Below, in pieces: positions 27,065 through 35,811 of a DNA stretch of 64,000 bases (position 1 is its first letter; every line of letters begins with the position of its first letter). A model generated the notes under the pieces. It was not told where the DNA came from and ran no database searches. It worked only from the letters and a program-made list of their open reading frames with translations. Origin of the DNA: Reyranella sp. CPCC 100927. Its GTDB lineage: Bacteria; Pseudomonadota; Alphaproteobacteria; Reyranellales; Reyranellaceae. Location of the stretch: the NCBI RefSeq assembly GCF_007859315.1, contig NZ_VOHA01000005.1, forward strand, positions 186,001 to 250,000. The letters are read 5' to 3'. A program made the translations under genes and the position numbers.

Positions 27065-28676
27065 GGCCACATCGATGCGCATCGGCGCCCTGGTAGCGGC
27101 GGCCGTGCTGTCGGCTGCCGCCTTTGTGCCCTGGACGCAGCCCGTGCAGGCGCAGAGCGCGCCCGACCTGGAGTGCGTCTGGCGCGGCACGTGCGCGCCG
27201 CCCCGGCCACAGCAGCGACCTCAACCACAACCGCAGCCTCAAGCCCGCCCGCAGCCTCAACCCCAGCCGCAACCACAACCACAACCCCAGCCAACGGACC
27301 AGCAGGGCCACCGGCAGGGACAGCCTGGCGACAAGGGACCAGTCGGCGGCAAGGACACCAAGGGCGGTCCGGGGACCGGCAACACCGACAAGGCCGGACC
27401 GGTCGAGGTCAAGCCACCGCCGCCGCCCGAGCCGTCGCCGACCCAGGTGGCCGTTGCCACACGGCTGCGCGAACTGGGGGAGGGCGACCCGCAGGACGTG
27501 TTGCTGTTCTTCAACGAGACCAACGACGCCCCCAACGGTACCCGCAACCCGCAGGGGCAGGTGGTGTTCCGCGACGGCCGGGTGGCACCGTGCGCCGCGC
27601 TGGGCTGGACCGGCGGGCCTGAGGTCAGCGCTGCTGTGCGCATCGTGCTGGAACGGCACGGGGCCACCCGTGTCGTCACCGACGTCAGCACGCCGTGCCC
27701 CGACAGCCGCCGCCCGTTCGACATCGTCGCCGTCGAGCGCCGGCTGTTCCAGGCGCTACCGCCGGAAAGCCTGCGCGGCCTGGTGACCGACATTGTCGAG
27801 CGGCGCCTGACGCCGCTGACCACGGTCACCAGCGCCGACATCGCAGCCGCACGCGACCGCCTGCAACGGGAGCGCGATGTCCTGGCGGGCCTGCGCGACG
27901 GTTCGCTGCAGGGCATGGGGCTGCTGTTGCTGAGCGGCAGCGCGCGGCGCATCTGCGCCGTACTCGAGGACGAGATGCGCCCGGCAGTGGCCGCCGCGAT
28001 CCAGGGCTGGCGCGCCAGCCTGCCGCCGCATCTGGCGCTGGGGGGCGCCGATGTCGCCACCTTCGACAAGAACGGCGTGCTGGCCGCGGCACAACGCGGC
28101 GAATGCGGCGCCATCTTCGCCGACGCCGCGACATTGCGTCAGATCGAGGAGGCGCTGCGCCGCGATGCATTGCCCGCGACGTTGGCCGGGGTCTGGCTGA
28201 CGCCGGCCGAATGGGAAGCGCTTCTGCAGCGCACGGGCGTGCCGCGCACGACCGCCGAGCGACGCCAACTCCTGGCCTCGAAGGTCAATCCGCTGGCCGA
28301 GCGGCTGATGGCCGACCTGCGCAGCTATATCGCCGACGGCGGGTCGGGGGTCGTGGGCAGCGAGTTCACGGCGTTCGCGCAATGGCACGGCCAGCTGAGA
28401 TCGGCGAACTGGTCGCTGGCCGCACAGCGGTTCGAAATCGACGACTACGGCGAGGCCGCCGGATCCGGCGGCTCGCTGCCGGCGCTGTCGGTGATCGTCT
28501 ACTTCACGCTGACCGCGTCAGGCAGTGCCAAGCCGGAAACGAACTGCATGATTTTCGCCTGGCTCGACGACTCCGCCGCCCGGGCCCGCCGCGAGCCAGC
28601 CGCTTTCCGCTGCGACGGCTTGGCCGACGTCGAACGCTGGAAACGCCAGCGCTCGCTCCGGAGCAAGTGGAGCTAA
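27051..28676 (+). CDS. Secreted protein with Pro-Gln repeat segment, unknown function
   Basis: A 541-residue exported protein: a signal segment (RIGALVAAAVLSAAAF, cleavage near VQAQ), a short Cys pair (LECVWRGTCAP), then a Pro-Gln dipeptide run of about 30 residues (residues 50-80). A charged Gly/Lys linker and a long helical region with scattered Cys and no motif I recognise follow. The Pro-Gln segment is likely extended and could span peptidoglycan or act as a spacer. The start is ambiguous: ATG at 27051 (chosen, overlapping the previous gene) or 27075, which also keeps the signal peptide. Likely works with the upstream secreted protein. Confidence 0.72.
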   Translation: MDRNRATSMRIGALVAAAVLSAAAFVPWTQPVQAQSAPDLECVWRGTCAPPRPQQRPQPQPQPQARPQPQPQPQPQPQPQPTDQQGHRQGQPGDKGPVGGKDTKGGPGTGNTDKAGPVEVKPPPPPEPSPTQVAVATRLRELGEGDPQDVLLFFNETNDAPNGTRNPQGQVVFRDGRVAPCAALGWTGGPEVSAAVRIVLERHGATRVVTDVSTPCPDSRRPFDIVAVERRLFQALPPESLRGLVTDIVERRLTPLTTVTSADIAAARDRLQRERDVLAGLRDGSLQGMGLLLLSGSARRICAVLEDEMRPAVAAAIQGWRASLPPHLALGGADVATFDKNGVLAAAQRGECGAIFADAATLRQIEEALRRDALPATLAGVWLTPAEWEALLQRTGVPRTTAERRQLLASKVNPLAERLMADLRSYIADGGSGVVGSEFTAFAQWHGQLRSANWSLAAQRFEIDDYGEAAGSGGSLPALSVIVYFTLTASGSAKPETNCMIFAWLDDSAARARREPAAFRCDGLADVERWKRQRSLRSKWS

Positions 28677-28687
28677 GTTCAGGCGTC

Positions 28688-28741
28688 TTGATTCCACAGG
28701 CTGCGATACTTATTGTAGTAACGTTTCTACATCGCTGTAGA
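28688..28741 (+). promoter_or_regulatory. Probable promoter and autoregulatory operator of the toxin-antitoxin pair
   Basis: TTGATT at 28688-28693 and TATTGT at 28711-28716, 17 bases apart, form a plausible sigma-70 promoter. Three half-sites follow: TGTAG at 28714-28718, CTACA at 28727-28731 and TGTAG at 28736-28740. The last two lie inside a perfect TCTACA-TCGC-TGTAGA inverted repeat at 28726-28741. Overlap of the -10 box with the first half-site fits autorepression by antitoxin or toxin-antitoxin complex. Confidence 0.55.
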
Positions 28742-28749
28742 TGCCTGTT

Positions 28750-29004
28750 ATGAGCGCGACAACGCTGACCAGCCGGGAATTCAACCAGGATACCGGCCGC
28801 GCCAAGAAGGCTGCTCTGGACGGTCCGGTCTTTATTACCGATCGCGGAAAACCTGCGCACGTGCTGCTGAGTATCGAGGAGTATCAGCGCCTCACCGGGC
28901 AGCACCGAAACATCGCCGACTTGTTGGCGATGCCCGACCTCCCCGATGTCGATCTCGAAATTCCGCCGCGCCTTGAACGCGCGAAGCCGGTCGACTTGTC
29001 GTGA
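28750..29004 (+). CDS. Antitoxin, Phd/YefM family
   Basis: An 84-residue protein beginning MSATTLTSREFNQDTGRAKK, the typical Phd/YefM DNA-binding N-terminus. VFITDRGKPAHVLLSIEEYQ follows, then a flexible acidic C-terminal tail (DLPDVDLEIP) that would wrap the toxin. The ATG at 28750 matches family N-termini better than the ATG at 28741, which overlaps the operator palindrome. The stop shares one base with the toxin start (TGATG), so translation is coupled. Confidence 0.85.
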   Translation: MSATTLTSREFNQDTGRAKKAALDGPVFITDRGKPAHVLLSIEEYQRLTGQHRNIADLLAMPDLPDVDLEIPPRLERAKPVDLS

Positions 29005-29432
29005 TGCTGCTGCTCGACACAAACGTCGTTTCCGAACTGCGCAAGGTTCGTCTGGGCAAAGCCGATCCGAATGTCGCTCAATGGGCCGAGACGCTCGACA
29101 CGGCGAGCCTGTTCATCTCCGTGATCACCGTCCACGAGCTTGAAATCGGTGTCTTGCAAATCGAGCGCCGTGATCCTCGACAGGGTACCTTGTTCAGAGC
29201 ATGGCTTGAGACCCACGTTCTGCCCGCCTTTGCAGATCGTATTTTGGCGGTTGATGGCACCATCGCGAGGCGCGCGGCGCGATTGCACGTTCCCGATCCA
29301 CAACCGATCAACGACATGCTCATTGCGGCAACGGCGCTTGTGCATGGCATGGTGGTCGTCACGTGCAACGTCGCCGACTTCGCGCCTGTCGGCGTACCGC
29401 TGCTGAACCCATGGGAAGCAGTGCCTCTATAG
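29004..29432 (+). CDS. PIN-domain toxin (VapC/FitB-like ribonuclease)
   Basis: A 142-residue PIN nuclease. The acidic metal-site residues are visible: Asp in LLLDTNVVSELRK (about residue 6), Glu in TVHELEIGV (about 49), Asp in PINDMLIAATAL (about 98) and Asp in CNVADF (about 118). VapC-type toxins cleave tRNA or rRNA and are neutralised by the adjacent antitoxin. The target here is unknown. The gene is intact, so the module looks functional. The stop is only 8 bases from the convergent nitrile hydratase-like gene. Confidence 0.88.
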   Translation: MLLLDTNVVSELRKVRLGKADPNVAQWAETLDTASLFISVITVHELEIGVLQIERRDPRQGTLFRAWLETHVLPAFADRILAVDGTIARRAARLHVPDPQPINDMLIAATALVHGMVVVTCNVADFAPVGVPLLNPWEAVPL

Positions 29433-29440
29433 ATTCGATG

Positions 29441-30139
29441 TCAGGATGGGGTAGGCCGCTGCGCCGTCGTGACACCGATCATCGAGTCGCGTGAGACCAG
29501 CGCGGCGAGCTGCGCCTCGCTCCAGCCCTCGGTGCCGGCCGGGCGCATCGGCAGCACCAGGTAGCGCATGTCGGCTGTCGAGTCGTGCACCCGCACCGTG
29601 ACCGTGTCGGGCAGGTCGGTACCGAACTCGCGCAGGACGGCCCGCGGCTCGTGCACGGCGCGGCTGCGATAGGCGCGGCTCTTGTACCAGTCGGGCGGAA
29701 TGCCCAGCACCATGCGCGGGTAGCAGGAGCACAGCGTGCAGACGACGAGGTTATGGGCGTCCGGCGTGTTCTCGACCACGATCAGGCGGGTCGACTGATC
29801 GAAGGTGATGCCGGCCTCCTGGCAAGCCGCACTGCCGTCGGCCAACAGCCGGGCCTTGAACGCCGGGTCGGTCCAGGCCTTGGCCACCACCTTGGCGCCC
29901 AGGTGCGGGCCGCGGGCATCCATGCGCTCGACGGCTCCACGGATCTCATCGGCGGTGAGGTGGCCTTTTTCGATCAGCAGTTCGCGCACCGCGATCTCGA
30001 GCTGTCGGCAATAGGTCAGCGTGTCGTCGGCGTCCGGCCGGTGCGGGTGGTGGTCGGCACCGCCATGAACGTGCGGATGATCATGATCATGGTGGTGATC
30101 GTGCCCGTGGTGATGGCCGTGGTCGTCATCGTGCGGCAT
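29441..30139 (-). CDS. Nitrile hydratase alpha / thiocyanate hydrolase gamma-like subunit with His-rich N-terminus
   Basis: A 232-residue metalloenzyme subunit. The active-site motif VCTLCSC (Cys134, Cys137, Cys139, with Thr135) is the form associated with non-corrin cobalt centres rather than iron. The first 34 residues hold 16 histidines interspersed with Asp, an unusual likely metal-binding tail. The catalytic body starts at about residue 38 (DDTLTYCRQLEIAVRELL). The start at 30139 has GGAG 6 bases upstream; the ATG at 30151 overlaps the upstream stop as TGATG and is a fair alternative. The enzyme should hydrate a nitrile or thiocyanate. It is the last of three genes. Confidence 0.88.
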   Translation of the reverse strand: MPHDDDHGHHHGHDHHHDHDHPHVHGGADHHPHRPDADDTLTYCRQLEIAVRELLIEKGHLTADEIRGAVERMDARGPHLGAKVVAKAWTDPAFKARLLADGSAACQEAGITFDQSTRLIVVENTPDAHNLVVCTLCSCYPRMVLGIPPDWYKSRAYRSRAVHEPRAVLREFGTDLPDTVTVRVHDSTADMRYLVLPMRPAGTEGWSEAQLAALVSRDSMIGVTTAQRPTPS

Positions 30140-30150
30140 GGCGCGCTCCA

Positions 30151-30438
30151 TCAGGATCGGGGTTCGAGCCAGTGCTCGTAGAGTTCGATATCGATCGTGT
30201 CGCCGGCCGGGCCGGCGTATGCCGGCCACACCTGCTGCTGGTCGAAGCGCACGCGGTAGAGCACCTGTTTCGGCTCGCCGCTGCGGCCGTAGGCAAGTTC
30301 CTCGGGATTGCGAAATTCGCCGCAGATGCGCTCCACGACACCGTGCTTGCCGCGGATGTAGAACGGCGTGCGCAGATGGCCGGGCGGATTGCCGCGCCGG
30401 ACAGCGACCTTGTCGCCGGTGGCAAAACGGGCCATCAT
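30151..30438 (-). CDS. Nitrile hydratase beta, C-terminal half (SH3-like), as a separate gene
   Basis: A 95-residue protein matching the SH3-like C-terminal domain of nitrile hydratase beta: FATGDKVAVRRGNPPGHLRTP at the start, YIRGKHGVVERICGEFRNPE in the middle and the ending IDIELYEHWLEP. In ordinary nitrile hydratases this is fused to the helical N-terminal half; here that half is the upstream gene, as in thiocyanate hydrolase. The start overlaps the upstream stop by 4 bases, and a second ATG follows at once. Confidence 0.88.
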   Translation of the reverse strand: MMARFATGDKVAVRRGNPPGHLRTPFYIRGKHGVVERICGEFRNPEELAYGRSGEPKQVLYRVRFDQQQVWPAYAGPAGDTIDIELYEHWLEPRS

Positions 30439-30755
30439 GCCTTTTCCCCGGCGGTCTCGGGCGGCCGCTTTTCGATATCGGCCAGCTTGGCGCGCACCTC
30501 GTCGATCGAGATCACGCCGCGATGGATCAGCGCGCTGGTGATCGATGAGATCCAGCGTTCGTAGTAGCTCATGCGGTCATAGGCGTCCGGCGGCAGCGAC
30601 TCGATGCCTTTGCGCAACTCGTCGACCGTGAACATCTTCTTGGAAGAGCACAGCACCATCAGCGCATCGACGCGCTTTTCCCAAAGCTGGTAGTCGTGCT
30701 CGCTGGCCTCGACCGGCCCGGCCGGCAGCCCGCCCATATCATGATGACTGCGCAT
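30435..30755 (-). CDS. Nitrile hydratase beta, N-terminal half, as a separate gene
   Basis: A 106-residue helical protein beginning MRSHHDMGGLPAGPVE, the signature N-terminus of nitrile hydratase beta (HDMGG). It continues with WEKRVDALMVLC and the substrate-channel region DRMSYYERWISSITSALIHRG. GGAGA lies about 8 bases before the ATG at 30755. First gene of the split-beta operon. By the thiocyanate hydrolase precedent it corresponds to the alpha subunit of that enzyme, though the gene order here (N-half, C-half, catalytic subunit) may differ. Confidence 0.87.
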   Translation of the reverse strand: MRSHHDMGGLPAGPVEASEHDYQLWEKRVDALMVLCSSKKMFTVDELRKGIESLPPDAYDRMSYYERWISSITSALIHRGVISIDEVRAKLADIEKRPPETAGEKA

Positions 30756-32230
<1,475 letters not shown>

Positions 32231-32240
32231 AGCATTCAAA

Positions 32241-32329
32241 CTGTCATCCCGAGCGAAGCGAGGGATCTCCTGCGAGTAGCGCATGGTGCGCCATTCACGG
32301 GAGATCCCTCGCTTCGCTCGGGATGACAG
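32241..32329. repeat. Nested palindromic element (family B), after eno
   Basis: Perfect 30-base inverted arms at 32241-32270 and 32300-32329 with a 29-base spacer that has its own GCGCA-TGG-TGCGC stem. Each arm contains GTCATCCCGAGCGAAGCGAG or its complement. The same core is found at 39531-39620 and in degenerate form at 37475-37560. It follows the eno stop and could act as a transcript-stabilising 3' structure. Confidence 0.8.
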
Positions 32330-32442
32330 GTGTGCCAGCAACCAGCGTACTTCGTACATTGAGGGGAAATCCCTCATTTGCGAGGGAGTTTGCTGGCACT
32401 ACAGTCTGGACGTCCACGAACGCTGACAGCGAGGACGTCCCC

Positions 32443-33318
32443 ATGACCGAACGCTCCACAGACAAGCGCCCGACTCCCGACCAGGCCGAGGACAACGCGT
32501 TCTTTCCGTCCCCGTATTCGCTAGGGCAGTTCACGTCGTCAAAGTCCGATCTCGGCGACGCGGACTATCCCAATGCCTATCGCGAAGGCCGGTGGAAGGT
32601 CCTGATGATCGCGACCGACGAGCGTTACCTGCTCATGCAGAACGGCACGATGTTCTCGACCGGCAACCATCCCGTCGAGATGCTGCTGCCGATGTATCAC
32701 ATCGACAAGGCCGGGTTCGATGTCGACATCGCGACGCTATCGGGAAACCCCGTCAAGCTCGAGCTCTGGGCACTGCCGAAGGAGGACGAGGCAGTGCAGA
32801 GCGTCTACCGGAAGTACCTCGACAAACTGAAGCGTCCGCTGAAGCTGTCGGATGTGATCGAGAAGAATCTCGGCGACAACTCGGACTATATCGCTGTGTT
32901 CATCCCGGGCGGTCACGGCGCCCTCATCGGTATCCCGCAGAGCCTGGACGTAAAGACTGTCCTGCGGTGGGCGATGAACAAGGACAAGCACATCATTTCG
33001 CTCTGCCACGGGCCGGCGGCGCTGCTGGCGGCGGGGATTGGTGAAGCGAAAGAGGACTACATCTTCAAGGGCTACAAGATCTGCGTGTTCCCGGACGACA
33101 TCGACAGAAAGACGCCGGACATCGGCTACATGCCCGGTGCGATGCCCTGGTTCATCGGCGAGAAGCTGCGGGAACTCGGGGTCGAGATCCTGAACAGCGA
33201 CATCACGGGCGAAACCCACCAGGACAGGAAGCTCATCACCGGAGACAGCCCCTTCGCTTCCAACAACGTCGGCAAGGCCGCGGCCAGGGCACTTCTCGGG
33301 GAAGTCGGCACGAACTGA
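32443..33318 (+). CDS. hchA: DJ-1/PfpI-family protein, Hsp31 type (HchA-like)
   Basis: A 291-residue class I glutamine amidotransferase-like protein of the Hsp31 branch, close to the 283 residues of E. coli HchA. The nucleophile is Cys188 in [22 protein letters not shown] and [13 protein letters not shown] are typical of the Hsp31 dimer. HchA has glyoxalase III activity on methylglyoxal and holdase/deglycase activities have been reported. GAGGA lies 7 bases before the ATG at 32443. The LuxR-type gene 22 bases downstream is probably in the same transcript. Confidence 0.87.
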   Translation: MTERSTDKRPTPDQAEDNAFFPSPYSLGQFTSSKSDLGDADYPNAYREGRWKVLMIATDERYLLMQNGTMFSTGNHPVEMLLPMYHIDKAGFDVDIATLSGNPVKLELWALPKEDEAVQSVYRKYLDKLKRPLKLSDVIEKNLGDNSDYIAVFIPGGHGALIGIPQSLDVKTVLRWAMNKDKHIISLCHGPAALLAAGIGEAKEDYIFKGYKICVFPDDIDRKTPDIGYMPGAMPWFIGEKLRELGVEILNSDITGETHQDRKLITGDSPFASNNVGKAAARALLGEVGTN

Positions 33319-33340
33319 CGGGCCAACGAATGGCACGTTG

Positions 33341-34045
33341 ATGGATCAGCTCTTCCAGATCGTCCGCGCGATAGAGGATAGCGACAACCTGTCGTCGGTC
33401 GAGGACGCGGTGCGGTCCATCGCCCTGCCGCTCGGCTATGATCGGTTCGTCATGTTCTCGGCCTCGGCCACGCGCGATGAGTTGGTCGAACGCATCTATT
33501 GGGTTGAGGGCAACTGGTTTGGTGACGGCGAGGCGATAGACGCCAAGACCTATGTTCGCCGCTGCCCCGTGGCGCGCCATGTCCTGGATACGGACGAGCC
33601 GTTCTTCTGGACCAAGACCGTGTCCGCTCGCGTCGAAAGGTATCGGGTTGTTCGTTTCCCGCGCGGAACGGGACTTCACGGCTTGCAGGTTCCCGTTTTC
33701 GGGCGCACAGGCCTTGAAGGGGCGATGAGCTTCGGCGGCAACAGCATCGATGGCTCGGTGGCGGCCCGGCTCGCGCTGACGATCGTCGGAACGTCGGCGT
33801 TCCGCGTCGTCCGCCGGCTGGTGGAAGCGCGCGACGACAGACTGCAGACCAGCCTGTCGCCGCGTGAGCGCGAAGTGCTGCGCTGGACCGCTGCCGGCCG
33901 GCGCCAAGCCGATATCGCCGCGACGCTCGGCCTGTCCGAACGGACCGTCGAAAACCACTTGCGCCGGGCGCGGCTTCGTCTCGGCGCGGCAACCACGGCT
34001 CAGGCCGTCCTGGCCGCGATCCGCAGCGGCGAAATCGAGAACTGA
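33341..34045 (+). CDS. LuxR-type regulator with autoinducer-binding-like domain (solo)
   Basis: A 234-residue regulator. The N-terminal domain (about 1-165) matches the autoinducer-binding fold of LuxR proteins, including the spacing YVRRCPVARHVL...PFFW that corresponds to the Y..DPV...PF.W core. The normally conserved Asp before PV is Cys. The C-terminal HTH (about 172-230) is clear (LSPREREVLRWTAAGRRQAD, LSERTVENHLRRARLRLG). No luxI is in the window. It follows the HchA-like gene and may regulate it. Ligand unknown; binding of acyl-homoserine lactone is doubtful given the substitution. Confidence 0.8.
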   Translation: MDQLFQIVRAIEDSDNLSSVEDAVRSIALPLGYDRFVMFSASATRDELVERIYWVEGNWFGDGEAIDAKTYVRRCPVARHVLDTDEPFFWTKTVSARVERYRVVRFPRGTGLHGLQVPVFGRTGLEGAMSFGGNSIDGSVAARLALTIVGTSAFRVVRRLVEARDDRLQTSLSPREREVLRWTAAGRRQADIAATLGLSERTVENHLRRARLRLGAATTAQAVLAAIRSGEIEN

Positions 34046-34085
34046 AGACGTCGTTGGCTTTCCGCGGGCAGGGCGGCCGTTCGCC

Positions 34086-34625
34086 CTACCGTGTTGGCTC
34101 GTCCTTGTGCGGATGTGCGTGGTCGTGGCCATGCGCATGGTCATGGCCGTGTGCGTGGTCATCCGGATGCGGGTGGGTCGGGTCGACCCAGTAGACCGAC
34201 TCGGGATTCTCGGCCGGTGTGATGTCGAGGTTGATGGCCACGGCCTCGTTGTCGCTGCGCACCAGGACGCACTCCAGCGGCTCGTCGTCGCTGGCATTGA
34301 TCTCCTGGTGGGGGACGTAGGGTGGCACGTAGATGAAATCACCGGGCCCGGCTTCGGCGATGAACTGCAGCTGCTCGCCCCAGCGCATGCGGGCGCGGCC
34401 CTTCACGACATAGATCACGCTTTCCAGGTGCCCGTGGTGGTGGGCACCGGTCTTGGCCTTGGCGTGGATCGTCACCGTGCCGGCCCAGATCTTCTGGGCA
34501 CCGACTCGGGCGAAGTTGATCGCCGCCGCGCGGTTCATGCCTGGCGTCTGGGCGGTATTGGGATCCAGCGTATGCGCCGGGATCACCCGCACGCCGTCAT
34601 TGCGCCAATCGGTTTGCTTGCTCAT
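34086..34625 (-). CDS. Cupin-domain protein with His-rich C-terminal tail
   Basis: A 179-residue single-cupin protein. The metal motif GAHHHGHLESVIYVVKG spans about residues 62-78; the second motif region is PGDFIYVPPYVPHQEIN. A C-terminal tail of about 30 residues alternates His, Asp, Gly and Ala (HAHGHDHAHGHDHAHPH). The tail could store or deliver metal to the cupin site. Enzymatic role unknown. It starts at the ATG at 34625; the longer open frame to 35129 is antisense to ftsB and not coding. It is convergent with the LuxR-type gene. Confidence 0.8.
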   Translation of the reverse strand: MSKQTDWRNDGVRVIPAHTLDPNTAQTPGMNRAAAINFARVGAQKIWAGTVTIHAKAKTGAHHHGHLESVIYVVKGRARMRWGEQLQFIAEAGPGDFIYVPPYVPHQEINASDDEPLECVLVRSDNEAVAINLDITPAENPESVYWVDPTHPHPDDHAHGHDHAHGHDHAHPHKDEPTR

Positions 34626-34793
34626 GACTCTGCCTCTACGCCTGATGCACGGTTCGGACATCACCTTATCGCTGTCCCACCCTGAAGTCCCGTCCTGAGA
34701 GAGGGCCGCTGGGGCATGAAAAGAGGGGCCTAACCCCTTAAAGGCGTTGAAGTTTCTTGTAGTTGACGCCGAATTGTGGTTAAGCTGCCCGTA
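34626..34793. other. Gap between the cupin gene and ftsB
   Basis: 168 bases between divergent starts. AGGGG-CCTAA-CCCCT forms a small hairpin around 34724-34738, and TTAAAGGCGTTGAA follows. I see no assignable promoter and no CtrA box with correct spacing. Confidence 0.35.
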
Positions 34794-35090
34794 ATGTTGC
34801 GTATCCGTAATCTCCTGGCACCGGTCGCGTTTGCAGTGGTGTTCGCCTATTTCGGCTATCACCTCATGAACGGCGACCGTGGTGTGCTCGCGCTGCTGCA
34901 ATTGCGCCAGGAGGTGGCCCGCGCCGAAGCGACCTTGGCCGAGACCAAGGCAACGCGCGACATCTGGGAACGCCGTGTGACGGTGCTGCGTAATCAGAGC
35001 CTCGATCCCGACATGATCGACGAGCGTGCCCGGGCCCTGCTGCACGTTGCCTGGCCCGACGACATCATCGTCTTTACGCCGACACGCTGA
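34794..35090 (+). CDS. ftsB: Cell-division protein FtsB / septum formation initiator family
   Basis: A 98-residue bitopic protein. TM is at about residues 6-25 (LLAPVAFAVVFAYFGYHLM), followed by a coiled coil (about 30-68, LRQEVARAEATLAETKATRD) and the short conserved C-terminal region DMIDERARALLHVAWPDDIIV. It is placed between eno and pdhA as in most alphaproteobacteria, although accessory genes intrude on both sides. It should act with FtsL and FtsQ in the divisome. A GTG at 34776 is an alternative start adding six residues. Neither has a strong ribosome site. Confidence 0.87.
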   Translation: MLRIRNLLAPVAFAVVFAYFGYHLMNGDRGVLALLQLRQEVARAEATLAETKATRDIWERRVTVLRNQSLDPDMIDERARALLHVAWPDDIIVFTPTR

Positions 35091-35145
35091 AATCACCGAG
35101 CTTTGGCCTCCGGCTGCGGTGACCGCCATCCGGGATCGTGGATCG

Positions 35146-35556
35146 TTACAGCCGATCCTTGTGCTCGACGATCTTCCAGTAGGTGTCTTTGGCGGCGATC
35201 TTGCCGCCGCGGAAAGTGTAGATGTCGCAGCCCTGGTAGTTCAGGTCCTCGCCGTCGGCACCCTTGCCCTTTACGGTCCAGACCGAGATCGCACGGTTGC
35301 CGGCGTAGATGTACTCCTTGTGGTCCCAGCGCATGTCGGGGATCACCTTGAAACGGTCGGCGAGCGTCTTGCGGATCGTTTCCTTGCCGCGAAGGGTGCG
35401 GCCCACCGGTTCGGGGCCACGCGCCAGCCAGAAGGTGGCGTCATCGGTGAAGTACGAAACGATGCGATCGACATCGCGGCTGTTGAAGGCAGCGGAGATC
35501 GCTTTCATCAGTTCGGGTGTGGCGATGTCGGGATCAGAGACGGTGACGTCAGGCAT
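35146..35556 (-). CDS. SnoaL-like / NTF2-fold protein
   Basis: A 136-residue protein with the NTF2-like cone fold pattern: helix MKAISAAFNSRDVDRIVSYF, strand ATFWLARGPEPVGRTLRGKE, and the terminal strands YQGCDIYTFRGGKIAAKDTYWKIVE. The polyketide cyclase-like SnoaL group includes enzymes acting on small molecules and non-catalytic binders. No specific function can be inferred. Single gene, convergent with ftsB. Confidence 0.8.
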   Translation of the reverse strand: MPDVTVSDPDIATPELMKAISAAFNSRDVDRIVSYFTDDATFWLARGPEPVGRTLRGKETIRKTLADRFKVIPDMRWDHKEYIYAGNRAISVWTVKGKGADGEDLNYQGCDIYTFRGGKIAAKDTYWKIVEHKDRL

Positions 35557-35811
35557 TCCAGACCTCCCTCGCGAAATGTCGTCAAACGATTGCAGGCGCG
35601 CGCGTCACGGGCAAGGACGCTGACCCGGCCGGTGAGTTGATCCCGCCTTTGCATTTTATTATTGTTTTCTTTTAAAGAATAATATACAACGGCACCTTCC
35701 GTACAGAAGCCCCGTCGTATCGGGCCAAAACACGCGCATTGCCTTCTCCGCCGAGAGACAGGCCGCTGCCGTCAGGCAGCATCAGACCCTCCGACTTATC
35801 GAGTGACCTGC
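35557..35811. other. Gap with an AT-rich island upstream of the DUF3987-like gene
   Basis: 255 bases between divergent starts. About 35650-35690 is strikingly AT-rich for this genome (TTTTATTATTGTTTTC, TTAAAGAATAATATAC) and includes the small palindrome TTCTTT-T-AAAGAA at 35667-35679. It likely holds the promoter of the plus-strand gene. The composition shift fits foreign origin. No tRNA or attachment site was found. Confidence 0.45.

Noticed and set aside
27220-27300. Phase-variable short sequence repeat in the Pro-Gln segment
   Set aside because: Codons for Pro and Gln vary along the run, so there is no long perfect repeat unit, and slippage by six bases would not shift the frame.
34739-34760. 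CtrA-binding site upstream of ftsB
   Set aside because: TTAA and TTGA occur but the spacing is 5 rather than 7 bases and the second half is mismatched.
35640-35700. tRNA or phage attachment site at the AT-rich island
   Set aside because: No cloverleaf or duplicated att core could be found; only the composition is unusual.
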